Assembly (NCBI GenBank): GCA_946885925.1 | Contig: CAMPHP010000134.1 | Coordinates: forward strand, 1-7,348 | DNA: 7,348 bases | Origin: an uncultured Litorilinea sp. | GTDB taxonomy: Bacteria; Chloroflexota; Anaerolineae; Caldilineales; Caldilineaceae | Reading direction: 5' to 3' | Shown here: one piece after another, positions 1-5,920 of the stretch | Numbering within the stretch: position 1 is the stretch's first letter | How the letters are laid out: each line of letters starts with the position of its first letter | The notes under the pieces: model-generated | Databases searched by the model: none | Told to the model about the DNA's origin: nothing | What the model saw: only the letters and a program-made list of their open reading frames with translations | Made by a program: the position numbers and the translations under genes

Positions 1-681
1 CGCACAGCAGCCATCGTCGCCTTCACGACCACCACCATTAGCTTGACACTGGGTATTTTGGTGGGAACCACTGCGGGCTTTTTAGGGGGGAAAGTTGACC
101 AACTACTGATGTGGCTAACCGATGTCACCATGTCGATCCCTAGCTTGCTCTTGGCAATGCTAGTAAACACATCGCTCAAGCGCCCGATCACAAGTTGGTT
201 TCAGTTCATGTATGAGCAGACACGCAACCCGTTCTATCTCAACACGCTTTGGCTCGACTTTGTGATTGTCTTTGGTGCGTTGGCCCTGATTAGCTGGCCT
301 GGCTATGCGCGCCTGGTGCGCGGCCAGGTGTTGGGGATCAGCCGCACGATCTATGTCGAAAGCGCGCGCTCTACCGGGGCATCGTCGCTGCGCATCATGC
401 TGCGCCATATTGTACCCAACGCCATTGGCCCCCTCGTGGTGGCTGTCACAGGGGGGATCGGCGGCGCATTGGTCTTGGAATCCTCATTGAGCTTCTTGGG
501 TGTAGGCATCCAACCGCCCAATGCCAGTTGGGGCAGTATGCTCTCGGATAGCTTGACGCTCTGGCGCACCGCGCCCCATCTTATGGTTGTACCCGCAATC
601 ACTATCGGCGTGATTCTGCTCGGCTTCACCTTTTTTGGCGATGGTCTCAACGACGCATTGAATCCGCGCCACAGCCGTTAA
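1..681 (+). CDS. ABC transporter permease, DppC/OppC type (5' truncated)
   Basis: This is the C-terminal 226 residues of an inner-membrane permease of the dipeptide/oligopeptide/nickel (BPD_transp_1) ABC importer family. The frame is open from base 1, so the real start lies left of the window; the TTG at 43 is internal. Visible features are hydrophobic membrane segments and the cytoplasmic EAA loop that contacts the ATPase (ESARSTGASSLRIMLRHIVP, starting near codon 120). The family-typical C-terminal stretch with LESSLSFLGVGIQPPNASWG follows, then a last membrane segment ending in FGDGLNDALNPR. A polar stretch of about 30 residues (KRPITSWFQF...FYLNTLWLD) sits between two membrane segments where many DppC proteins have a short loop. 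The family imports peptides, but members next to sugar-type enzymes often carry oligosaccharides or other solutes, so the substrate is unknown. It probably heads or belongs to the operon that follows. Confidence 0.93.
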   Translation, partial: RTAAIVAFTTTTISLTLGILVGTTAGFLGGKVDQLLMWLTDVTMSIPSLLLAMLVNTSLKRPITSWFQFMYEQTRNPFYLNTLWLDFVIVFGALALISWPGYARLVRGQVLGISRTIYVESARSTGASSLRIMLRHIVPNAIGPLVVAVTGGIGGALVLESSLSFLGVGIQPPNASWGSMLSDSLTLWRTAPHLMVVPAITIGVILLGFTFFGDGLNDALNPRHSR

Positions 682-695
682 CGAGAGCCGTTAAC
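673..695 (+). repeat. 10-bp direct repeat spanning the permease stop codon
   Basis: AGCCGTTAAC occurs at 673-682 and again at 686-695 with a 13-bp period. The first copy contains the permease TAA stop (679-681), and the second repeats the same bases just downstream. It looks like a small local duplication, and no function is evident. Confidence 0.6.
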
Positions 696-703
696 TAGAT
701 AGG
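695..703 (+). promoter_or_regulatory. Ribosome binding site of the Gfo/Idh gene
   Basis: CTAGATAGG resembles TAGAAAGG, the complement of the extended 16S rRNA 3' end (CCTTTCTA), with one mismatch. The same element precedes three later genes at 9-10 nt from their starts. Here the TTG at 710 lies 8 nt after TAGATA and the ATG at 716 lies 14 nt after it, so the spacing favours TTG. Confidence 0.5.
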
Positions 704-709
704 TAGACC

Positions 710-1822
710 TTGCACATGAACCAGACACAAACCCATGTGATGCCTTTTGCGCCTGTTGTAGGAGAGGTAAGCGCCGTGGTGGTGGGGATGGGGGGCATCA
801 GTAACACAATGCTCAAATTCCTGGGCCAACAGCCTTGGTATCGTACCGCGGCTGTGGTCGATATTCGCCCCCAGGCACTTGATACCGCCAAGGAAAAATT
901 AGGGCTGGCAGAGAATGCGCTATTCACCGATTTGGAGCGCGCCCTGGCAACGGTTGAGGCGGATGTTGTACTCATCAACACACCATCCGAACTACACTAT
1001 GCCCAAGTGCGTGCCGCGCTCAATGCGGGGATGCATGTGCTCGTCGCCAAGCCAATCACCAATGATTTTGCCCAAGCCGTGGAGTTGGTCGAACTCGCTG
1101 AGAGCGTGCGCCGCAGCCTCTGCGTGGGGCAGCAGATGCGCTATAATCGTCATTACAGCAGCGTGCGCGGCTATCTCGCCACGGGAGCCTTGGGCAGCGT
1201 CGAGATGGTGAACTTTCTCAACGCCAAGCCGCGCCACAAGGCATTGAATCTGGCAAAGATGGAGCAGCCTGCGCTCTACGAGATGTCCTGTCACCATTTC
1301 GATTCGCTCATGTCCCTCTTTCCAGGTCAAGCACCCGAATGGATCATGGTGGATGGTTTCCAACCCTCGTGGTCTGTCTACGCCGGGCCATGCACCATCA
1401 ACGGTTTGATCCACTTTAGCAACCCGGATGGTGGCAAGCTGCATATGCTCTATCACGGCGGCTTCTCCTCCCAAGCGGATCTCTATGAACTACGGCTAGA
1501 GGGGTCACAGGGCGCGCTGCGCTGTCGCGGGCTGCACATGAGCAACGACACAATGGCCTATGAGACCGCGCCGCGCAATGGTGAGTGGTCGCCCTATGAT
1601 CTGGACGAAGGCCGTCCGGCCATTAGCCCGTGGTTGCCTTTCTTTGAACACTGGCGACATTACCTGGCACACGGGACATTGGCGGATGGCAGCAAGCCCC
1701 CTTTCTCCGGGCGGGCCAACCTCGCCGTATTCGCTCTGCTCAGCGCGGGCATAGATTCCGTGACAACAGGCGCGCCGGTGACAGTTGCGGGCAATCCCCG
1801 TTTTGCCGCTGCCTTTGGATAA
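710..1822 (+). CDS. Gfo/Idh/MocA-family NAD(P)-dependent oxidoreductase
   Basis: This is a 370-residue protein of about the usual family length. Family members are cytoplasmic and oxidise or reduce a hydroxyl group on sugars, inositols or related compounds using NAD(P). The N-terminal Rossmann domain shows VVVGMGGIS (about 23-31), an acidic residue after the second strand (VVDIRP), and INTPSELH followed by AGMHVLVAKPIT. The lysine of the usual EKP motif is present (about K114), but the preceding Glu is Ala. The C-terminal domain has the expected His-containing motif CHHFDSL (about 194-200), where the catalytic or substrate-binding His normally sits. Two starts are possible: TTG at 710 has better ribosome-site spacing, and ATG at 716 would drop two residues. 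No signal peptide is visible. It lies 28 bp after the permease and 59 bp before the DUF6807 gene, consistent with one operon. Family assignment is firm, substrate unknown. Confidence 0.9.
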   Translation: MHMNQTQTHVMPFAPVVGEVSAVVVGMGGISNTMLKFLGQQPWYRTAAVVDIRPQALDTAKEKLGLAENALFTDLERALATVEADVVLINTPSELHYAQVRAALNAGMHVLVAKPITNDFAQAVELVELAESVRRSLCVGQQMRYNRHYSSVRGYLATGALGSVEMVNFLNAKPRHKALNLAKMEQPALYEMSCHHFDSLMSLFPGQAPEWIMVDGFQPSWSVYAGPCTINGLIHFSNPDGGKLHMLYHGGFSSQADLYELRLEGSQGALRCRGLHMSNDTMAYETAPRNGEWSPYDLDEGRPAISPWLPFFEHWRHYLAHGTLADGSKPPFSGRANLAVFALLSAGIDSVTTGAPVTVAGNPRFAAAFG

Positions 1823-1835
1823 TGCCAAAATTATT

Positions 1836-1859
1836 GACTCGCTACTTTCTGTGTGAGTC
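1836..1859 (+). other. Small hairpin in the Gfo/Idh-DUF6807 intergenic region
   Basis: GACTC (1836-1840) can pair with GAGTC (1855-1859) around a 14-nt loop. The loop contains CTTTCT (1845-1850), which is complementary to AGAAAG (1868-1873) inside the downstream ribosome binding site. The stem is short and has no T tract, so it is not a convincing terminator. Confidence 0.3.
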
Positions 1860-1866
1860 TGCAAGC

Positions 1867-1877
1867 TAGAAAGCAGG
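1867..1877 (+). promoter_or_regulatory. Extended Shine-Dalgarno of the DUF6807 gene
   Basis: TAGAAAGCAGG differs at one base from TAGAAAGGAGG, the complement of an extended CCTCCTTTCTA 16S rRNA 3' end. It ends 4 nt before the ATG at 1882, which supports that start. Confidence 0.6.
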
Positions 1878-1881
1878 ACGC

Positions 1882-2736
1882 ATGTCCTACAATGCCATAC
1901 AGCACCTCGATCACGACCAGTTTGGATTTATGGTGGAGGATACGCAAACAGGTCGTTGGTTGGGTGGGGTGGGAGCCAATTATTATCGCCCCTGGGTCTA
2001 TCCACTCTACACCCCACGCGGGCTAACCGTCTTGCAGGAGTTCCCCTTTGATCACCCCTTTCACAATGGCATGTGGGTGGCACAAGGCCCCATTCATGTG
2101 AATGGTCAAACTGTGCATTTTTGGCCGATGCCGCCGGAGCGCCGACCCGGTGAAAAACTCTTTACGAACATGGGACGGATTGATACCATCGGTTTGCCCC
2201 AAATAGAAAGTCACGAACGAGGGGTACGCTTTACCTTGCAGGCGACGTGGCGTGCAGGGGATGGCATGCCGGTGCTAGACGAGACGCGTACCATTGACTT
2301 CTATGCAGTGGAAGATGGTACAGTCTGCCAAGTGACCAGCACCCAAACAGCCAATTATGGCTCGTTCATCTATGAAGCAAGCAAATTTGGCGCGATCTGC
2401 GTGCGCGTCGATCCGCGCTTGACGACGATATTGGGTGGTGAGGTGATCGCCGATGGGGGGCGACGGGGCAAGGCTGAAGTTGCGCTGCAACAAGCATGTG
2501 ACTATGTTGCCTATCAACAATCCACACGGGCACAGCGCTTTGGTCTGTTACTGGCAGTGCCAGGAGAGCGGCGGCATGAATGGTTCGTACGCGATTATGG
2601 ATTGGCAACCTTTAACCCGATGCTGGAGCAGTCACGCCGGTTGGCCAAGGGTGAAAGTTTCCAAGTAAGCCTGCGCGCGGTCGCCTATGACGAGCTGCTT
2701 ACCGATGAACGAGCACGCCGTTGGCTGGGAGAATGA
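1882..2736 (+). CDS. DUF6807 / 'PmoA family' protein
   Basis: This 284-residue protein has the hallmark DHPFHNGMW (57-65), preceded by YPLYTPRGLTVLQEFP and followed by GPIHVNG and FWP. From memory these match the DUF6807 family, called 'methane oxygenase PmoA' in some databases. That name is misleading: the protein has no membrane segments and is not a methane monooxygenase subunit. Family members of roughly 300 residues tend to occur beside Gfo/Idh/MocA oxidoreductases in carbohydrate loci, as here. The alternating polar and hydrophobic pattern suggests a beta-rich fold, and the conserved Asp/His cluster could form a metal or sugar-binding site (inference). ATG 1882 is supported by a near-consensus ribosome site. 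No signal peptide is seen, so it is probably cytoplasmic. Biochemical function is unknown to me. Confidence 0.82.
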   Translation: MSYNAIQHLDHDQFGFMVEDTQTGRWLGGVGANYYRPWVYPLYTPRGLTVLQEFPFDHPFHNGMWVAQGPIHVNGQTVHFWPMPPERRPGEKLFTNMGRIDTIGLPQIESHERGVRFTLQATWRAGDGMPVLDETRTIDFYAVEDGTVCQVTSTQTANYGSFIYEASKFGAICVRVDPRLTTILGGEVIADGGRRGKAEVALQQACDYVAYQQSTRAQRFGLLLAVPGERRHEWFVRDYGLATFNPMLEQSRRLAKGESFQVSLRAVAYDELLTDERARRWLGE

Positions 2737-2763
2737 GATAATTGCTGCAATTCTTGGGTCGCC

Positions 2764-2813
2764 AACCATCCTCCTCGAAGCCGGGAACCCTCCGGGTGGC
2801 TCCGAGGAAGGTT
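2764..2813 (+). repeat. ~50-bp imperfect palindrome between the DUF6807 and amidohydrolase genes
   Basis: AACCATCCTC (2764-2773) pairs with GAGGAAGGTT (2804-2813), nine of ten bases. AGCC (2779-2782) pairs with GGCT (2798-2801) closer in, and the tip is CCGGG...CCGGG-like. It could form a long stem-loop in RNA, or be a palindromic extragenic repeat. No T-run follows, so a classical rho-independent terminator is unlikely. It shares TCCTCCTCG with the solo repeat at 3877-3909, which may be coincidence. Confidence 0.6.
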
Positions 2814-2828
2814 AAGTCCGCCTCCTAG

Positions 2829-2837
2829 CTAGAAACC
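2829..2837 (+). promoter_or_regulatory. Ribosome-binding element of the amidohydrolase gene
   Basis: CTAGAAACC sits upstream of GTG 2846, with 10 nt between TAGAAA and the start codon. It has the TAGAAA part of the extended Shine-Dalgarno but lacks the GGAGG core, so pairing would rely on the distal 16S tail. It is part of the 8-mer GCTAGAAA shared with two other genes. Confidence 0.4.
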
Positions 2838-2845
2838 AATCAATC

Positions 2846-3859
2846 GTGTCTACCGCCATACCCATTGTTGACTGCCAGACCCATGTATTCCCCGACGCCT
2901 ACGCCAACCTGCTGACCCGCGCCCAAGGAGGTGCGGTACGCGCCACGGGTGGGGATGGCGTTTTTACGCTCGACTATCACGCGCCCAACGGCGAGCATCT
3001 GCAACGCTTTGCGCTGCGTGTGGAAGATTACAGCCTGAAGCGCAAGCTGGCGGATATGAACGCCGCGGGCGTGGATGTGAGCATATTAAGCATCAACTTG
3101 CCAACGCCTGATTTGCTGGGGCCAGAACTGGCAGAAGAAGGCGCACGCGTTGCCAACGATGCCGTGGCGGAGCTTTGCGACCGCCACCCTGACCGCTTTG
3201 TGGGATTGGCCGTGCTCTCCCTGCCCAATGTTGCCGCGGCCATTGCCGAACTCGACCGCGCCCTTGACAAGTTGGACATGCGCGGCGTCTTTCTACCCTC
3301 GCATATCGCTGGGATGCCGCTTGATGACCCATCGCTGGAACCTTTTTATGCCCATGTCGCTGCGCGACGTGTGCCGCTGGTGCTGCATCCTACTGTGCCA
3401 ACCTGGGGCAACACTATCCGCGACTATGCAATGATCCCCATGCTCGGTTTTATGGTGGATACAAGCGTGGGCATGTTACGGTTGATTCTAGGCGGCGTGT
3501 TGGAACGACACCCGACCTTGCAAGTAGTGCATCCTCAAGCGGGTGGCGTGCTGCCCTATCTGATGGGCCGCGTCGAGGAACAGACCGAGATAAAGCGGCG
3601 CGGGCGCGACCACATTACACGACCGCCCGGCAGCTATTACAGCCAGGTCTATTTGGATTTGGTTTCACCCTCAGCACTGGCGCTTGATTATGCCTACAAG
3701 TTTGCTGGCCCCGAACGGCTGCTCTTTGCCTCGGACCATCCGTGGGTGGATATTGGGCTCATCTTGGAGACTGTGCGCGAGTGTAATTGGCCTGATGAAG
3801 CATTGGCCCAAATCTTGGGTGGCAATGCCTGTCACTTGTTTGATATTCAATTGTCGTGA
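2846..3859 (+). CDS. Amidohydrolase-2 (ACMSD-like) family protein with a Gln in the HxH motif
   Basis: This 337-residue protein belongs to the metal-dependent amidohydrolase_2 group, which includes ACMSD-type decarboxylases and hydrolases with a TIM-barrel fold. Visible motifs are IVDCQTHVFP at the N-terminus, VLHPT (His181), VVHPQAGGVLPYLMGRVE (His229), and LFASDHPW (Asp297). These are the places where the family carries its metal and catalytic residues. The first motif is usually D-x-H-x-H; here it reads Q11-T-H13, so one metal-ligand His is Gln. The family decarboxylates or hydrolyses small carboxylated substrates. The GTG start is preferred because the essential first motif begins at residue 9 and the next ATG is far downstream. 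It is 109 bp after DUF6807, with a palindrome between them, and 106 bp before the ThDP gene. The Gln could mean altered metal binding or a distinct subfamily. Substrate unknown. Confidence 0.87.
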   Translation: MSTAIPIVDCQTHVFPDAYANLLTRAQGGAVRATGGDGVFTLDYHAPNGEHLQRFALRVEDYSLKRKLADMNAAGVDVSILSINLPTPDLLGPELAEEGARVANDAVAELCDRHPDRFVGLAVLSLPNVAAAIAELDRALDKLDMRGVFLPSHIAGMPLDDPSLEPFYAHVAARRVPLVLHPTVPTWGNTIRDYAMIPMLGFMVDTSVGMLRLILGGVLERHPTLQVVHPQAGGVLPYLMGRVEEQTEIKRRGRDHITRPPGSYYSQVYLDLVSPSALALDYAYKFAGPERLLFASDHPWVDIGLILETVRECNWPDEALAQILGGNACHLFDIQLS

Positions 3860-3872
3860 CTCATCTGACTCA
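3857..3872 (+). repeat. Direct repeat TGACTCA overlapping the amidohydrolase stop
   Basis: TGACTCA occurs at 3857-3863, where its first three bases are the TGA stop, and again at 3866-3872. A third copy lies just after the ThDP stop at 5536-5542. The 7-mer is nearly palindromic. No function can be assigned. Confidence 0.45.
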
Positions 3873-3876
3873 AAAG

Positions 3877-3909
3877 GAGATTCCTCCTCGCAGACCCGTC
3901 GGAATGACA
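3877..3909 (+). repeat. Solo right half of the 5616-5999 repeat family
   Basis: This stretch reads GAGATTCCT...GTCGGAATGACA. ATTCC (3880-3884) pairs with GGAAT (3901-3905), and the element ends in TGACA. It matches the right arm of array unit 5 (GAGATTCCT...CCGGCATGACA) and the general right-arm plan GAGAT-stem-ATGACA of the other units. The left arm (TGTCACCC...) and central stem are absent. The GAGATTCC...GGAATGACA layout also resembles dispersed palindromic repeats I recall from Chloroflexota and some other phyla (from memory, not checked). Confidence 0.6.
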
Positions 3910-3950
3910 AACGCGAAATTTGAGATGGCTTACGGCAAGGACACAGACGC

Positions 3951-3958
3951 TAGAAAGG
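3951..3958 (+). promoter_or_regulatory. Shine-Dalgarno of the ThDP enzyme gene
   Basis: TAGAAAGG is a good complement of the extended 16S tail and lies 7 nt before ATG 3966, which supports that start. It is preceded by GC, giving the shared 8-mer GCTAGAAA (3949-3956). Confidence 0.65.
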
Positions 3959-3965
3959 CAGAGAG

Positions 3966-5534
3966 ATGGCGCAGGTGAATGGGGGGCACGCGCTGATGCA
4001 TGCGCTCGACCAGGCAGGTATACGCTTGGTCTTGGGAGTTCCTGGGGCCGGTCAGTATGAGGCAGTAGACGCCTTCTACGAGCACCCGCGCATACGCTAT
4101 GTCTCCTTGCGCCATGAACAGGCGGCTAGCTATATGGCGGATGGCTATGCCCGCGTGACTGGCGAGTTGGCCGCGGCGCTTGTGCTGCCAGGCCCAGGGC
4201 TGCTCAATGCTTCCGCAGGGATGGCAACGGCCCATGCTTGTTCATCACCGATGCTGGTGATTACAAGTCCGGATAAATTGGATGGGCGCAGTGGCTCCAA
4301 AGAGGTGTCGCCTGTGCTGCGCAGCCTGACCAAATGGTCGGCACAGGCCAACAGTGTGGATGAGATATCTGGGTTGGTGCAAGAGGCTGTGCGTCAAGCC
4401 AAAACAGGCCGCCCGCGTCCCGTTGGGTTGGAAGTCTCTCATGCAGTCTTGGCTGCGATGGGCGGCGTGCAAACCGCTGCACCCACGGCTGCACCCTTAA
4501 CGGACGAGATCGTGCCTGAACTGCTCGACCAGGCCGCGACGCTGATCGCTGGTGCGGAGCGCCCGCTGATCTGGGCAGGGAGCGGGGTGATGAGCGCCGG
4601 AGCATGGGAGCAAGTCAAGGCACTGGCGGAACGGTGGCGCGCACCCGTTGCCACCACGCGCAGCGGCAAGGGCGCGCTCTCGGATCGCCATCCATTAGCC
4701 TTGGGCTTTGCCGAGTTGCGCTATGCCCCCTTGCGCCAAGCCATCAACGCTGCCGATGTAATTGTGGCAGTGGGCATGAGCAAAGATTTGAGCCAGGTTC
4801 CAGCCAAGGTGATCCGCATTGATGTGGATCCGGCTGTGGTCAAGCGTGCGTCTGGCGTCTCATTGCTGGGTGATGCGGCGGCTGTACTCGATGCGTTATT
4901 GGCAGCAACAAGAGATCTGGCTCCGGTGCGCCCGCATGTGGAGCAAGAGGTTGCGGCGCTGCGTGCGGCCCGTTTTGATCCCGTCAAGCAGCTTCAGCCG
5001 CAGTGGGATTTGATGCAAGCCATGCGCGCCGCCCTGCCCGACGATACGGTGTTGGCACAGGGAATGACGCAGATGGGCTACTACTCGCGCAACTATTGGC
5101 CCACCTATGCCCCGCGCGCCTATCTCACGGCATCAGTCCATTCAACACTGGGTGCAGCATGGCCGATAGCGTTGGGTGCGAAATTGGGTGCGCCCGACCG
5201 CCCGGTGGTGGCGGTCTGTGGGGATGGTGGCTTTTTATACAATGCCCAGGAGTTGGCGACTGCCGTACAGAATGAGATTGCGACAGTCGTCGTCGTCTTT
5301 AATGATAATGCCTATGGCAATGTGATGCGCTCCCAACAAGAAGAATTTGATGGGCGGGTGATTGGCACACGGCTCCACAACCCCGATTTTGTGCAATTGG
5401 CCGAATCCTTTGGCGCATGGGCCACGCGTGCCCACGGTGCAAGCGAGCTTGGCGATGCCCTCTGTGCAGCCCTAGCCGCCAAACGCCCGGCGCTGATCGA
5501 AGTGCCCGTCGGCCCGATGGAACGGGAGTATTAA
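3966..5534 (+). CDS. Thiamine-diphosphate-dependent enzyme, acetolactate synthase-like
   Basis: This 522-residue protein has the three-domain plan of the pyruvate oxidase/acetolactate synthase/benzoylformate decarboxylase superfamily. The N-terminal ThDP (PYR) domain has RHEQAA with the cofactor-activating Glu at residue 51, followed by MADGYARVTG and LPGPGLLNA. The middle domain spans roughly 185-330 (WAGSGVMSAG, TTRSGKGALSDRHPLALG). The C-terminal ThDP domain carries the diphosphate/Mg motif GDGG (419-422) through N446-D-N448. Such enzymes decarboxylate 2-oxo acids or make or break C-C bonds next to a carbonyl. At 522 residues it is shorter than typical bacterial acetolactate synthase large subunits (about 560-600), and no regulatory subunit gene is adjacent, so a catabolic decarboxylase, lyase or hydrolase role is more likely than branched-chain amino acid synthesis (inference). 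Start ATG 3966 is backed by a good ribosome site. Cytoplasmic. Confidence 0.9.
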   Translation: MAQVNGGHALMHALDQAGIRLVLGVPGAGQYEAVDAFYEHPRIRYVSLRHEQAASYMADGYARVTGELAAALVLPGPGLLNASAGMATAHACSSPMLVITSPDKLDGRSGSKEVSPVLRSLTKWSAQANSVDEISGLVQEAVRQAKTGRPRPVGLEVSHAVLAAMGGVQTAAPTAAPLTDEIVPELLDQAATLIAGAERPLIWAGSGVMSAGAWEQVKALAERWRAPVATTRSGKGALSDRHPLALGFAELRYAPLRQAINAADVIVAVGMSKDLSQVPAKVIRIDVDPAVVKRASGVSLLGDAAAVLDALLAATRDLAPVRPHVEQEVAALRAARFDPVKQLQPQWDLMQAMRAALPDDTVLAQGMTQMGYYSRNYWPTYAPRAYLTASVHSTLGAAWPIALGAKLGAPDRPVVAVCGDGGFLYNAQELATAVQNEIATVVVVFNDNAYGNVMRSQQEEFDGRVIGTRLHNPDFVQLAESFGAWATRAHGASELGDALCAALAAKRPALIEVPVGPMEREY

Positions 5535-5551
5535 GTGACTCAGATTGCCAC

Positions 5552-5583
5552 CTTGGATCGTAGCTTACTTGGATCGTATCTTA
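5552..5583 (+). repeat. 16-bp tandem duplication
   Basis: CTTGGATCGTAGCTTA (5552-5567) is followed directly by CTTGGATCGTATCTTA (5568-5583), with one mismatch. It lies between the ThDP stop codon and the repeat array. Confidence 0.7.
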
Positions 5584-5615
5584 GCGATATTCTGCTGTGG
5601 AGAATTCAGTACGCC

Positions 5616-5690
5616 TGTCGGGTGCCCCCAGGGCGCGTAGGGGTCTCTCTGCTCCGCCGCGCTGCCCAGAGAGATGCTTCCAGCATGACG
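5616..5690 (+). repeat. Array unit 1 (75 bp, variant left arm)
   Basis: Closing stem TGTCG/TGACG pairs with two G-U wobbles. The left arm (5621-5643) is longer than in other units and holds its own hairpin GCCC-CCA-GGGC (5624-5634). Central stem is 5644-5651 with 5667-5674. Right hairpin is TGCT-TCC-AGCA (5675-5685). Confidence 0.7.
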
Positions 5691-5702
5691 GACGCGCGGT
5701 TC

Positions 5703-5762
5703 TGTCACCCTGGAAGGGTCTCTCTGCCCACGTTGGCCCAGAGAGATGCCTACGGCATGACA
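5703..5762 (+). repeat. Array unit 2 (60 bp, perfect cloverleaf)
   Basis: Every base is assigned. Closing stem TGTCA 5703-5707 pairs with TGACA 5758-5762. Left hairpin CCCT-GGA-AGGG is 5708-5718. Central stem is 5719-5726 with 5739-5746 around a 12-nt loop. Right hairpin TGCC-TAC-GGCA is 5747-5757. Confidence 0.85.
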
Positions 5763-5775
5763 GGCCAACCTGCTC

Positions 5776-5835
5776 TGTCACCCTGGAAGGGTCTCTCTGC
5801 CCACGTTGGCCCAGAGAGATGCCTGCGGCATGACG
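5776..5835 (+). repeat. Array unit 3 (60 bp)
   Basis: Identical to unit 2 at 58 of 60 positions. The differences are one base in the right-hairpin loop (TGC instead of TAC) and the last base (G, giving a wobble closing pair). It is probably the product of a recent duplication with unit 2. Confidence 0.85.
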
Positions 5836-5847
5836 GACGCGCGGCTC

Positions 5848-5908
5848 TGTCACCCTGGAAGGGTCTCTCTGCTCTGGTGGTTGGCAGAGGGATGCTTCCA
5901 GCATGACA
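5848..5908 (+). repeat. Array unit 4 (61 bp)
   Basis: The left hairpin is the same as in units 2-3. The central stem is 5864-5871 with 5885-5892, where CAGAGGGA keeps pairing through a G-U wobble, and it has a different 13-nt loop. The right hairpin TGCT-TCC-AGCA (5893-5903) is the unit 1 type. Confidence 0.82.
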
Positions 5909-5920
5909 GAATGCGCGGTT

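Noticed and set aside
1836..1873. RBS-sequestering switch (CTTTCT pairing with AGAAAG)
   Set aside because: Six complementary bases are easily found by chance against a purine-rich ribosome site, and there is no ligand-domain structure upstream.
1882..2736. Particulate methane monooxygenase subunit, from the 'PmoA' family label
   Set aside because: The protein is soluble-looking, without membrane segments; the label is a database misnomer for DUF6807.
2764..2813. Rho-independent terminator
   Set aside because: The stem is long but no T-rich tract follows, and co-directional genes continue downstream.
5703..5762. tRNA gene, suggested by the cloverleaf
   Set aside because: It has a 5-bp closing stem, a 12-nt central loop, 3-nt side loops and no T-loop consensus, so it does not meet tRNA rules.
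5535..5906. GTG-started 123-residue ORF immediately after the ThDP stop
   Set aside because: No ribosome site precedes it, and most of its sequence is a translation of the tandem repeats. The first ~25 residues before the array match no family I recognise.
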